From Homoserinimonas sp. OAct 916 (lineage in GTDB: Bacteria; Actinomycetota; Actinomycetes; Actinomycetales; Microbacteriaceae): 64,000 nt of DNA. The stretch's first letter is position 1. Each line of letters begins with the position of its first letter. The stretch is from positions 248,001 through 312,000 of the forward strand of contig NZ_QJHB01000003.1 of the NCBI RefSeq assembly GCF_003260275.1. The letters are read 5' to 3'. Both the position numbers and the translations under genes were made by a program. The notes under the pieces are model-generated. The model searched no databases. It saw only the letters and a list, made by a program, of their open reading frames with translations, and was not told the DNA's origin. This document shows, one piece after another, positions 1-8,921 of this stretch.

Positions 1-594
1 GATCATGAATCGGCGGGCGAGGGCCACGATCGGCCCCGGCATGGTCGCCGAGAAGAGCATGGTGTGTCGGTTCGCCGGGGTCTGGGCGAACAGCTTCTCG
101 ACGTCGGGCAGAAATCCGAGGTCGAGCATGCGGTCGGCTTCGTCCAGAACCATCTCCTTCACGTTTGCAAAGGAGAGTATGCGCTGGCTCATGAGGTCGA
201 GCAGGCGGCCCGGGGTGCCGACGACGATCTGCGCACCGGCCTTCAATTCCTCGATCTGGCCCTCGTAGGCCTTGCCGCCGTAGATGGCCGCCACGCGAGT
301 GCTGCGGTTGGACGCGGCGAGTGCCAGGTCTTCGGCGACCTGCACGCACAGTTCACGCGTGGGTACCACGATCAGGGCCTGCACCCCGGGGGCGGGGTCG
401 GGACCCAGACGCTGGATCAGAGGAAGGCCGAATCCGAAGGTCTTGCCTGTTCCGGTCTTGGCCTGGCCGATGACATCCTGACCGCCGAGCGCCATCGGGA
501 TGGTCTGGGTCTGGATGGGGAATGGTTCGATAATGCCCTTGGAAGCGAGCGCGTCGACCATGTCCTGGTCGATGTTGAGATCAGAGAAAGTCAC
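1..594 (-). CDS. DEAD-box RNA helicase, N-terminal part (cut by window edge)
   Basis: The gene reads leftward and leaves the window, so only the first 198 residues (RecA domain 1) are seen. They hold the Q motif (FPIQTQ, residues 25-30), Walker A AKTGTGKT (45-52), motif Ia PTREL (78-82), motif Ib TPGR (127-130), DEAD (151-154) and SAT (182-184), all intact. It should be an ATP-dependent RNA remodelling helicase of the RhlE/DeaD type acting in the cytoplasm. The start is a GTG (codon 594-592). There is no ATG in this part of the frame upstream. Its leader contains an inverted repeat (arms 644-651 and 673-680), so expression may be controlled post-transcriptionally. It is divergent from the ferritin-like gene, as Rv3211 is from its neighbours in mycobacteria. 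Family is certain; subfamily is not. Confidence 0.93.
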   Translation of the reverse strand, partial: MTFSDLNIDQDMVDALASKGIIEPFPIQTQTIPMALGGQDVIGQAKTGTGKTFGFGLPLIQRLGPDPAPGVQALIVVPTRELCVQVAEDLALAASNRSTRVAAIYGGKAYEGQIEELKAGAQIVVGTPGRLLDLMSQRILSFANVKEMVLDEADRMLDLGFLPDVEKLFAQTPANRHTMLFSATMPGPIVALARRFMI

Positions 595-852
595 TGTGAT
601 TAGCCTGTTCGTTGCAGAGATGAAGTGCAGAATAAAAGAGGGGATACGCCTCAAATTTTGCGTCATCATCACAGGCGTATGATCCCGATCCAGCGCCGGG
701 ACAGGTCAAGTCTAGGGGCGCGGGCCGTCAATTGTCTGTAATTCGGGTGTGTTCCGGGCCATCACGCCTTCAGACTCGGGTGGCGGGCGGGCCCGAACCG
801 GCCGAACGGACCGAATCGGCCACCATGCACGGCGAACCTCTAAGCTTGCATC
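595..852. promoter_or_regulatory. Divergent intergenic region with inverted repeat in the helicase leader
   Basis: This stretch lies between the helicase and the ferritin-like gene. It contains an AT-richer part (about 630-690) with an 8-bp inverted repeat, ATACGCCT at 644-651 and AGGCGTAT at 673-680, which would fold in the helicase transcript. No coding frame is convincing here. Confidence 0.4.
841..846 (+). promoter_or_regulatory. -10 box TAAGCT of the ferritin-like gene (leaderless)
   Basis: TAAGCT fits TANNNT and ends 6 nt before the GTG at 853. No Shine-Dalgarno sequence is present, so the transcript probably begins at the start codon. Confidence 0.55.
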
Positions 853-1569
853 GTGGTACCCAAGATGAGTAAGCGCCGGCCGTTGTCACCGTTGCCCCGC
901 CTTCGTGCGCGCGGCGATTCGGTCGAGGTCGACAGGGTCGAACTGACCGATCTGACGCCCGCGCTGCTGCCGTACCTCGGCCAGGTGGCCTACCTGCAAC
1001 TGGTGGTGTTCGAGTCGCTGTCTCGTCTGATATCGGCTGCGGCCGACCTTAACGAGAAGGCCATGCTCAGCGAGACCGCTGGCACCGTATTGACCAAGCA
1101 GCAGGGTTTCGTGGCGGAGATCCGTCGGGCGGGTGAAGACCCGGCTGAGGTGATGGGGCCGTTCACCGACGCCATCGACGAGTTCGAGAAACTGACCCGC
1201 GGCAAGGATTGGGCCGAGCGGCTGACGAGTATCTATCTGACCATGGGCCTGCTGGATGACTTCTTCCTACGGTTGAGCGGCGGGTTGCCGGGGGATGTGG
1301 GGCCACGTGCCGCGGCCCTGTTGGGGGCAGACAGCCGCGACGACGTGATCATTGAGATTCTCCAGCGCGCCATCGCCCACGACCCGCGACTGGCGTCCCG
1401 GCTCGCGATGTGGGGCAGGCGGCTGGTCGGAGACACATTGCTGATGGCACGGTCGGCGTTACACGTGACCGGCGACAGAAAATCCGACGAGTCTCGGATC
1501 GAGCCGGTGTTCACCGAGTTGATTGCGGCGCACACCCGGCGGATGGATGCGCTCGGGCTCACCGCCTGA
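853..1569 (+). CDS. Ferritin-like protein of the MiaE_2 family
   Basis: The 238-residue protein is mostly helical and matches the actinobacterial family annotated as tRNA-(ms2io6A)-hydroxylase-like (ferritin-like fold). The core runs from AYLQLVVFESLSRL (about residue 42) to the C-terminal helix GRRLVGDTLLMARSA. The real reaction is unknown, and the diiron ligand set is not obviously complete by eye, so hydroxylase activity is not claimed. A helicase/ferritin-like/DUF3107 neighbourhood is common in this phylum. The GTG start at 853 is preferred because of the -10 box six bases upstream; an ATG at 865 is the alternative. Confidence 0.8.
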   Translation: MVPKMSKRRPLSPLPRLRARGDSVEVDRVELTDLTPALLPYLGQVAYLQLVVFESLSRLISAAADLNEKAMLSETAGTVLTKQQGFVAEIRRAGEDPAEVMGPFTDAIDEFEKLTRGKDWAERLTSIYLTMGLLDDFFLRLSGGLPGDVGPRAAALLGADSRDDVIIEILQRAIAHDPRLASRLAMWGRRLVGDTLLMARSALHVTGDRKSDESRIEPVFTELIAAHTRRMDALGLTA

Positions 1570-1572
1570 TTC

Positions 1573-1866
1573 TCAGACGGCTCGGCTGAGTGTGTCCAGC
1601 ATGAGGGCGTCGTCTTCACGGCGGCGGTGCACGATCACCAGGTTGGACACGACCACAACCAACGGCGTGAGGATCAGGGTGATGGTCCAGATCCAGCCAC
1701 CGGCCCAGGGCATGCCCAGCCAGGTGAGGGCGACCCAGATCAGGGCGGCCGCCCCGGTGCCGATGGCGGGAATCAACATGCTGCCGTGCAGTTCACGCCC
1801 CGGCATCGCGTAGCGGCCAATCGCTCCGTACACGGCGCCGGCGAGGCAGACGAAGAGAAGTTCCAT
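1573..1866 (-). CDS. Small membrane protein, unknown function
   Basis: The 97-residue protein has three likely hydrophobic segments: residues 3-20, about 28-50 and about 58-78. The tail is basic then acidic (HRRREDDA). I do not recognise a family. It lies 6 bp downstream of the DUF3107 gene on the same strand and is probably co-transcribed with it. It converges with the ferritin-like gene, whose stop is only 3 bp away. The size and hydrophobic profile suggest a genuine gene; function is open. Confidence 0.7.
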   Translation of the reverse strand: MELLFVCLAGAVYGAIGRYAMPGRELHGSMLIPAIGTGAAALIWVALTWLGMPWAGGWIWTITLILTPLVVVVSNLVIVHRRREDDALMLDTLSRAV

Positions 1867-1872
1867 GATCGG

Positions 1873-2097
1873 CTACGCGAAGAATCCGACGCGGCGGGTC
1901 TCTTCGCTGCCGAGCTCGACGTAGGCGATCGTGGCGGTGGGCACGATATAGACGGCACCCTTGCTGTCGGTCAGCCGGACATAACCGGTCGTGCCGGCTA
2001 ATGCGGCGGCGATGGTCTCCTCGACCTCGGTCGCCTTGTCCTCGGATTCGAACGTGAGCTCGCGCGTCGTGTTGAGGACGCCGATACGGATTTCCAC
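1873..2097 (-). CDS. DUF3107 family protein
   Basis: This is a 74-residue protein beginning MEIRIGVLNTTREL, with a beta strand, an acidic helix (EDKATEVEETIAAAL) and a C-terminal strand, as in the short DUF3107 proteins of actinobacteria (Rv3208A/TB9.4 type). Biochemical function is unknown. It sits next to the AdnA-like gene as in mycobacteria and heads a two-gene unit with the small membrane protein. Length is normal for the family. Confidence 0.85.
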   Translation of the reverse strand: MEIRIGVLNTTRELTFESEDKATEVEETIAAALAGTTGYVRLTDSKGAVYIVPTATIAYVELGSEETRRVGFFA

Positions 2098-2250
2098 GTG
2101 GTCTGCCTTTCACGAATGCGGGGGAACACCCCGCCGAACACTGCCATAGACAGGTTACGGTAGTTCTCTGGCAGTCGCAGACGTCTTCGCTTCGTGGATC
2201 GATCCTCTGGAGCAGATCTGGGCCAGAGGAGGAATGTCCCAGGCAGCCGA

Positions 2251-2256
2251 TAGCGT
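2251..2256 (+). promoter_or_regulatory. -10 box TAGCGT of the adnA-like gene (leaderless)
   Basis: TAGCGT fits TANNNT and ends exactly 6 nt before the GTG at 2263. An AGGAGG-like string at 2228-2233 is too far from the start to act as a ribosome binding site. Confidence 0.55.
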
Positions 2257-2262
2257 GGTGCC

Positions 2263-5200
2263 GTGGAAGATTCACCAATCATCGAAACCGGTCATGGTCC
2301 GGGCGCGCAGGCTGACACGGCTCCGTCCGCCTTCGCAGGCGCACAGGTGCTCGTCGATGCGGAGCCCACAGGGCTCGATGACTCGCAGCGTGCCGTTCTC
2401 GCGCTCGACGACGACGAAACGGCCGCGGTGCTTGGTGGCCCGGGAACCGGCAAGACGCACACCATCGTCGAGTTGGTCGCCGAGCGCGTCGAGCTGCGCG
2501 GCTGGTCCCCTGACCGGGTGCTGGTGCTGGCCGCGACGCGCACCTCGGCCACCAGATTGCGTGATCGGATCGCGCTGCGGCTCGGTATCCCCACCGGCGG
2601 CCCTGTCGCGCGCACCGCGAACTCGGTGGCATTTCAAATCGTTCAGGAGGATGCCGCGATCCGGGGGCTCGAGCCGCCCACGCTGCTGACCGGGGGCGAA
2701 CAAGACCAGATCATCGCCGACCTGATCCGCGGCGACCTGGAATCCGGGACCGGGCCCGACTGGCCAGAACCGCTGGATGCCGATGTGCGCGGGCTGCGCG
2801 GCTTTCGCACGCAATTGCGTGACCTGATGGCCCGCTGCGTCGAATATGGGCTGAGCACGACCGAACTCGCGGAACTCGCCCGACAGGCGCATCAGCCCCA
2901 GTGGTCGGCCGCCGCAGAGTTCATTCAGGTCTATGACGAGGTGAAGGCGAGTTTTCGCGACCGCCATTTCGATTCCGCCGAACTGGTGCGCCAGGCCACG
3001 TGGATCCTGAACGATTGGCCGACGGCCGAGGCGGGTGCCCTGGCCACGTCGCCATTGGCCGGGATCAGGCTCGTGGTACTCGATGACGCACAGGAGTCGA
3101 CCCAGTCCACGATGACCCTGGTGCGGGCGCTGCACGCCCGTGGTGCCGCCGTGATCGCTTTCGGTGACCCCGATCTGACCTGCGGTACCTTCCGAGGTGC
3201 GCGTCCCGACACCCTGAGCCGGCTCGGCCGATATCTGGCCGACGCCCGCGGAGTCGGGCCGGCCGTGACAACGATGAGCCTGACGACTGATCACCGACGC
3301 GGAAAAGAGCTCGGTGAATTGCACCAGAAGATCGTCGGACACATCGGAACCGCCGGGGCGTTCGGCCATCGTCGGGTCGTGAGTGCGGCGGCGGCCGGCT
3401 CGGGCCCCGAGGTTCAGGCCGGCGAAACGCGAGCCGGCGACATTGATCGGATCCCCCTCAGCTGCGCCCACGCAACCAGCCCCGAGGATGAGATCGCGAT
3501 CATCGCCAGGCGGTTGCGCGAGCGCCACATCTTCGGCGGCGTGCCATGGCGCAGAATGGCCGTGATCGTTCGAAGTGGCGCCACAGTCCCGTCGCTCGTG
3601 CGCGGGCTGGCCGCACTCGAAGTGCCCACCCGTGAGAAGAGCCCGCAAACAGCCCTGCGCGATCACTCGGCGGTGCGGGCGATGACCTCGGCACTCGACA
3701 TCGCGCTGGGGCGCACCCACGTCGATGCGGAGGCCGTCATCGCGTTGCTGACCGGGCCACTCGGCGGGCTCGACCCCGTCGGGCTGCGTCGTTTGAAAGC
3801 GGCACTGCGTCACCAGGAGCTCGAATCAGACGGCCGTCGCGGCGCCGACGAACTGCTGGTCGAAGCCATCTCACTGCCCGGCTCGCTCGCGGCCATCGAC
3901 ACGGCCGTCGCCAGGCGGGCCGAACGCCTGCGGTCCAATCTCCACGCGGCGGGTGAAGCTGCGAGAAGCGGTGCGAGCATCGAAGAGCTCCTCTGGGGGC
4001 TCTGGGAACGCAGTGGCCTGGCCATGCCCTGGTACGAGCAGGCGTTGGGGCAGGGCATCATCGCCGATGAGGCCAACCGCAACCTCGACGCTGTCGTTGC
4101 GCTGTTCTCATCAGCCAGGCGCTTCGTCGAACGCACCCCCGACTTCCCGCCCTCCCAGTTCTTGGATCAGCTCGCTGACGCCGACGTGCCCGAAGACTCC
4201 CTGGCGCCGCGTGCCGCCGGGCAGGCGATCACGGTCAGCACCCCCGCGGGAGTGATCGGTGAGGAGTTCGACGTGGTGGTGATCGCCCGGGTGCAGGAGG
4301 GCGTGTGGCCCGACCTTCGGGTGCGCGGCTCTCTGCTCGGCGCCCAACTGCTGGCCGATCTGGCCTCTGGCGGCCCCGCACCGCACGAGGGAGCAATCGA
4401 GGATGACCCTTCCGAGGCGCGAACCGCAGTGCTCCACGATGAATTGCGCATGTTCGCCCAGGCTGCGTCTCGGGCCCGGTCAGAGGTCTTCATCACCGCA
4501 GTGGCCGACGAGGACAGCGTGCCGTCCCCGTTCTTTCGCCTGCTGCCACCACCCGACGAGAGCGCCGTCGGCGGCTATCCGCTTTCTCTGCGTGGGCTCG
4601 TCGGCCGGCTGCGCCGCGATCTCACTCGCAACCGTGATGCCGATGCCGCGCGGGCATTGGCACGGTTGGCGGCCGAGAACGTGCCCGGGGCCGACCCGCA
4701 CCAGTGGTACGGCCTCGCCCCGATCAGTGTCGAGCGTCCGTTGGTCGACCTGGAAGCCCCGGACGCCACCGTCTGGGTGTCACCGTCGAGAATGGACGCA
4801 TACGAGAAGTGCCCGCTGCACTGGCTGCTCGGCCAGATCGCCCCCGGGGCGTCGGGGGTGGCCCAGGGGCTCGGCACGGTCATCCACTCGGCCATGGAAC
4901 ACGCGGCCGAGGGCGAGGAGCCCACGAGCGCTGACGCGTTGTGGGACTCTGTCGACGGGCGCTGGGGCGAGCTGGCGTTCGATGCCTCGTGGGAGTCTGA
5001 GGTCGCCCGGGCCAGGGCGCGCGAGATGACCGGGCGACTGGCCTCGTATCTGCGCGACGCCCAGGCGGCCGGGGCCACACTGTTGGGGGCCGAGTTGCGT
5101 TTCAAGCTGCCGATACCGCTTGAGCAGGGCACGGTGCAATTGAGCGGATCGATCGACCGCGTCGAGGCATACCCGAACGGTACCGCAGTGATCGTCGATC

Positions 5201-5553
5201 TGAAGACCGGAAAGAACGAGCCCACATCGGATGCTGCGGTGGCCAAGCATTCACAGCTCGGCGCCTACCAACTCGCCTTCGCCGACGGTGCACTCGCCGA
5301 GGTGACCGGCGACCTCGCCTCGGGCGGCGCCAAGCTGGTGATCATCTCAGCCGGAACCCAGAAGAAGAACTACTACGACCCCGGACAGCTGCCGTTCGAC
5401 GACGAACAGTTGGCCGCGTTCCGCAACCGCGTGGTCGAAGACGCCACGGGCATGGCCGGAGCCATCTTCGTAGCAAACGTCACATCGCACTGCGTCGACC
5501 CGTATTCGTTCGGTGACTGCCGGGTGCAGATCATCAAGGCGGTGAGCGCGTGA
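2263..5553 (+). CDS. adnA: AdnA-like helicase-nuclease subunit (UvrD motor plus RecB-type nuclease)
   Basis: This 1096-residue protein has a UvrD/Rep motor followed by a PD-(D/E)XK nuclease module. Visible are Walker A GGPGTGKT (58-65), a degenerate Walker B ending DDAQ instead of DEXQ, the GDP motif III, and the nuclease core VIVDLKTGK near residue 980. Cysteines at EKCPLHW (about 848) and in the final 25 residues could belong to the Fe-S-like element of this nuclease class. AdnA and AdnB form the heterodimeric end-resection machine of actinobacteria, working on DNA double-strand breaks. The gene overlaps adnB by 4 bp (GTGA), so the two are translationally coupled. Length and order match mycobacterial AdnA/AdnB (Rv3202c/Rv3201c). 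Confidence 0.9.
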   Translation: MEDSPIIETGHGPGAQADTAPSAFAGAQVLVDAEPTGLDDSQRAVLALDDDETAAVLGGPGTGKTHTIVELVAERVELRGWSPDRVLVLAATRTSATRLRDRIALRLGIPTGGPVARTANSVAFQIVQEDAAIRGLEPPTLLTGGEQDQIIADLIRGDLESGTGPDWPEPLDADVRGLRGFRTQLRDLMARCVEYGLSTTELAELARQAHQPQWSAAAEFIQVYDEVKASFRDRHFDSAELVRQATWILNDWPTAEAGALATSPLAGIRLVVLDDAQESTQSTMTLVRALHARGAAVIAFGDPDLTCGTFRGARPDTLSRLGRYLADARGVGPAVTTMSLTTDHRRGKELGELHQKIVGHIGTAGAFGHRRVVSAAAAGSGPEVQAGETRAGDIDRIPLSCAHATSPEDEIAIIARRLRERHIFGGVPWRRMAVIVRSGATVPSLVRGLAALEVPTREKSPQTALRDHSAVRAMTSALDIALGRTHVDAEAVIALLTGPLGGLDPVGLRRLKAALRHQELESDGRRGADELLVEAISLPGSLAAIDTAVARRAERLRSNLHAAGEAARSGASIEELLWGLWERSGLAMPWYEQALGQGIIADEANRNLDAVVALFSSARRFVERTPDFPPSQFLDQLADADVPEDSLAPRAAGQAITVSTPAGVIGEEFDVVVIARVQEGVWPDLRVRGSLLGAQLLADLASGGPAPHEGAIEDDPSEARTAVLHDELRMFAQAASRARSEVFITAVADEDSVPSPFFRLLPPPDESAVGGYPLSLRGLVGRLRRDLTRNRDADAARALARLAAENVPGADPHQWYGLAPISVERPLVDLEAPDATVWVSPSRMDAYEKCPLHWLLGQIAPGASGVAQGLGTVIHSAMEHAAEGEEPTSADALWDSVDGRWGELAFDASWESEVARARAREMTGRLASYLRDAQAAGATLLGAELRFKLPIPLEQGTVQLSGSIDRVEAYPNGTAVIVDLKTGKNEPTSDAAVAKHSQLGAYQLAFADGALAEVTGDLASGGAKLVIISAGTQKKNYYDPGQLPFDDEQLAAFRNRVVEDATGMAGAIFVANVTSHCVDPYSFGDCRVQIIKAVSA

Positions 5554-8500
5554 GCATCTCTGCGGTGCAACTCGCCAGGGCGCTTGGCCAGCCCGAGCCG
5601 ACCGAGCAGCAGCAGGCCGTCATCGAAGCACCCCTCAGCCCGGCACTGGTCGTTGCCGGGGCGGGCAGCGGCAAGACCGAGACCATGGCCAACAGGGTGC
5701 TTTGGCTGCTGGCCAACAATCGAATCGACGTCGCCGAGGTGTTGGGGCTCACCTTCACCCGTAAAGCGGCGGGGGAGCTCGCCCTGCGCATCAACCGCAG
5801 AATCCAGCAGCTCCGTGAGGCGGGGCTGCTGGGAGCACCAAGCGCTTCCGGCGATGCTGCGGCAGGGCCCACCGACGTCGGGTCTTTCGAGCAGCCCACC
5901 GTGTCGACCTACAACGCCTTCGCGAACGGCATCTTCCATGACAACGCGCTTCTGGTGGGGCGGGAGCCCGAATCGGTGCTGTTGAACGAGGCGTCGAGCT
6001 GGCGGCTCGCCCGGCGCGTGGTCATCGAGCACGGTGATCACCGTTTGGTCCCCTTCCAGAAGACGGTCGACCAGGTGACCGACGCCGTGCTCGCCCTCAG
6101 CCGAGAACTGAGCGAAAGCGATGCCGGCCCGGACGAGATCCGCGAACTGGCCAACGATTTCGGTTACCTGGCCAACCTCCCGTACACCGAGGGCCGGGCC
6201 AAGGCGACGCCGTACGCGTCGGTCACCGAGGCGGTCGGCCATGTTCAGGCGTTGCCCGTGCTGACCGAACTGGCCATGCGCTATGCCGAGGAGAAGAAGC
6301 GTCAGGGCCTGGTGGAATACTCCGACCAGGTCGCGCTGGCGCTCGCCGTCTGCCGTAAGGTACCGACGGTGGTCGCGGGGTACCGAAGCCGGTACAAGGT
6401 CGTTCTTCTCGACGAGTATCAGGACACGTCAGTTGTGCAGACACGTTTGCTGAGCACTCTGTTCGCCGGGCACGGTGTGATGGCCGTGGGCGACCCACAC
6501 CAGTCGATCTACGGCTGGCGCGGCGCCAGCGAAGCGAACCTCAGCCGGTTTCCGAACGATTTCTCCGGCGCCTCGCACTCCACGGGACGGTTCGCCCTGT
6601 CGGTCAGTTGGCGAAACGATCGCACCGTGCTCGATGCAGCCAACATTCTGGTGGACCCGCTGCGTAAGGTTGCGCGCACACCGGTTCTGCCGCTGGCGGC
6701 CAGCCCCGCCGCGGGTGAAGGCGCCGTGACCGCGCTGATGGCCGAAACGATTCAGGCTGAGGCGACCGGCGTCGCCGAGTGGTTGGCTGATGTGCTCGAC
6801 ATCGATCGCCGCACCCCTGGCTCCATCAACTCCGGCCGGTCGGCGGCGATCCTGTTCCGTGCCCGACGGCACATGGAACTGTTTGCCAGGGCACTGGCCG
6901 AACGCGGTGTTCCCCATCACATCCTCGGGCTCGGCGGTTTGCTCAGCACCCCAGAAGTCGTTGATGTTGTGAGCACGTTGCGGGTTCTGCACGACCCGTA
7001 TGCCGGAGACGCGCTCGTGCGCCTCTTGGCCGGCGGTCGGTGGCGGCTCGGCGTGCATGATCTGAAGGCGCTGGCCGATCTGGCGGGATGGCTGCACTCG
7101 CGTGACTGGAGAATGGCCGCGTTGAGTGACGAGGTGAAGCAACGCATGCGGGAGTCAGTGGCCTTGAGCGACGGGCGATCCACCATCGATGCACTCGACT
7201 TCATCGCCAGCGCGCCGCCGACACATTCCCAGATGGCGGGGTTCAGCGAGCCGGGCCTCGCCCGGCTGCGCGACGCCGGGCGCCTGTTCGCCTCGTTACG
7301 CTCACGCGACCTCGGACTTCTCGACCTGGCGCGCCTGATCGAACAGGAACTGCTGCTCGATATCGAGGTGGTCGCCAACGAGACCCAGACGGTCGGCCAC
7401 GGGAACCTGCACGCGTTCCACGACGAGATCAGCTCGTTTCTCGCGGCTGACGACCTGGGCACGATCGGTAGCTTTCTGTCCTGGCTGAAACGGGCTGAGC
7501 GACAGGACTCGATGGCGCCGCGCACCGAGGAGCCCGAGGCCGGCACCGTACAACTGTTGACGATCCATGGGGCGAAAGGGCTGGAATGGGATGCCGTGGC
7601 CGTGCCACGAATGGTGGTCGGAGAAATGCCGGGTTCGTCGAGGGAGGGCGCCGGCTGGTTGCGTTTCGGTACCCTGCCTTTCGAATTCCGCGGCGACGGC
7701 GCGGAGCTTCCCCAGCTCGGCTGGCGCGGGCTCGCAGCGCAGAGTCAGTTCAACGACGAGCAGAAACGGTTCAAGGCCGAATTGGCCGAGCGTCATCAGG
7801 CCGAGGAACGTCGCCTGGCCTACGTCGCGGTCACTCGCGCGCGTTCCGCCCTGTTCATGAGCGGATCGTTCTGGTCGGGACAGACCAAACCGAGGCCCCC
7901 GAGCCCGTTCCTGGCCGAATTGGTCGAGGCGGGGGTTCTTCCGGCACTGCCCGAGTCAAGCGAACACGAGGACAACCCGCTGGCCGACAACGGCCGCGTC
8001 GAGCCGTGGCCGCTCGACCCGCTGGGTGAGCGCCGCGGCGCGGTGCAGGCAGCAGCCATCGCGGTCGCCGAAGCCGGCCGTGCTGAATCGGGCCGTGCTG
8101 AATCGGGCCGTGCTGAATTCGGCGGTGCCGAATCCGGCGGTGCCGAATCCGGCGGTGCCGAATCAGGCAGTACCGCGGTCAACACCGCCGGTTCGTCCCG
8201 CTGGGAGCGTGATATTGATCTGCTGCTGGCCGAACGCGTCGCCAGGAGGCGTACCGCACACCAGATCGAGCTGCCCACGAGGATCCCGGCTTCCCGATTC
8301 AAGGATTTCGTGTACACCCCGAACGAAGTGGTCGCATCGTTGCGTCGCCCGATGCCGGTGCGCCCCTACCGACAGACACGGCTGGGAACCCTCTTTCACA
8401 GCTGGGTGGAGCAGCGCACGATCGGCGCCGCCCGGGGCACTGCCACCGGCGACCTGATCGACGCCTCCGAGATGGAACTCGACGACCAATGGCTTGACGC

Positions 8501-8921
8501 CGGCATCGATACCGAAGAACTGGCGCGGCTGCAAACCGTCTTCGAGGCTTCTGAATGGGGCCAGCGCATCCCGGAATACGTGGAGGAGGAGATCCACCTT
8601 CCGTTCGGGGACCGGGTGGTCATCTGCAAGATCGACGCTGTCTATGTGCAACCATCCGGCGACGACGGCCTCGAACGGTACCAAGTGGTTGACTGGAAAA
8701 CCGGTAAGGCCCCGAACGACGAGGCCGACCTGGAATCCAGGCAGTTGCAGCTCGCGCTGTATCGCCTCGCATTCGCTCACGCCCACGGAGTCGACCCGGC
8801 GCAGGTCGACGCGGTCTTCTACTATGTGTCGGTCGACACCGTGGTCAGACCCAAGCGGCTCTATTCCGAGTCGGAACTCCGCTCACTCTGGTCGTCTGTG
8901 ACCGGAGGGAGCCCGGTGTAG
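5550..8921 (+). CDS. adnB: AdnB-like helicase-nuclease subunit
   Basis: The 1123-residue protein has an intact UvrD motor: Walker A GAGSGKTE (about 37-44), Walker B LLDEYQDTS (about 286) and GDPHQSIYGWRG. A C-terminal RecB-family nuclease carries VVDWKTGK near 1046. With a canonical DEXQ box it should be the main ATPase of the AdnAB pair. Between motor and nuclease, residues about 843-872 are six copies of a five-residue unit (G-R/G-A-E-S/F) encoded by a 15-bp tandem repeat at 8076-8165, a likely flexible linker. The GTG start overlaps the adnA stop. The 3' end overlaps the convergent next gene by 61 bp. Confidence 0.92.
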   Translation: MSISAVQLARALGQPEPTEQQQAVIEAPLSPALVVAGAGSGKTETMANRVLWLLANNRIDVAEVLGLTFTRKAAGELALRINRRIQQLREAGLLGAPSASGDAAAGPTDVGSFEQPTVSTYNAFANGIFHDNALLVGREPESVLLNEASSWRLARRVVIEHGDHRLVPFQKTVDQVTDAVLALSRELSESDAGPDEIRELANDFGYLANLPYTEGRAKATPYASVTEAVGHVQALPVLTELAMRYAEEKKRQGLVEYSDQVALALAVCRKVPTVVAGYRSRYKVVLLDEYQDTSVVQTRLLSTLFAGHGVMAVGDPHQSIYGWRGASEANLSRFPNDFSGASHSTGRFALSVSWRNDRTVLDAANILVDPLRKVARTPVLPLAASPAAGEGAVTALMAETIQAEATGVAEWLADVLDIDRRTPGSINSGRSAAILFRARRHMELFARALAERGVPHHILGLGGLLSTPEVVDVVSTLRVLHDPYAGDALVRLLAGGRWRLGVHDLKALADLAGWLHSRDWRMAALSDEVKQRMRESVALSDGRSTIDALDFIASAPPTHSQMAGFSEPGLARLRDAGRLFASLRSRDLGLLDLARLIEQELLLDIEVVANETQTVGHGNLHAFHDEISSFLAADDLGTIGSFLSWLKRAERQDSMAPRTEEPEAGTVQLLTIHGAKGLEWDAVAVPRMVVGEMPGSSREGAGWLRFGTLPFEFRGDGAELPQLGWRGLAAQSQFNDEQKRFKAELAERHQAEERRLAYVAVTRARSALFMSGSFWSGQTKPRPPSPFLAELVEAGVLPALPESSEHEDNPLADNGRVEPWPLDPLGERRGAVQAAAIAVAEAGRAESGRAESGRAEFGGAESGGAESGGAESGSTAVNTAGSSRWERDIDLLLAERVARRRTAHQIELPTRIPASRFKDFVYTPNEVVASLRRPMPVRPYRQTRLGTLFHSWVEQRTIGAARGTATGDLIDASEMELDDQWLDAGIDTEELARLQTVFEASEWGQRIPEYVEEEIHLPFGDRVVICKIDAVYVQPSGDDGLERYQVVDWKTGKAPNDEADLESRQLQLALYRLAFAHAHGVDPAQVDAVFYYVSVDTVVRPKRLYSESELRSLWSSVTGGSPV
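8076..8165 (+). repeat. Six 15-bp tandem repeats inside adnB
   Basis: Units of GGCCGTGCTGAATCG type start at 8076, 8091, 8106, 8121, 8136 and 8151. The first three are near-identical and the last three form a second sub-type (GGCGGTGCCGAATCC). The repeat keeps frame. Confidence 0.95.

Noticed and set aside
853-1569. Assignment as true MiaE hydroxylase
   Set aside because: The family match is to the actinobacterial MiaE_2-like group, and diiron ligands are not clearly complete.
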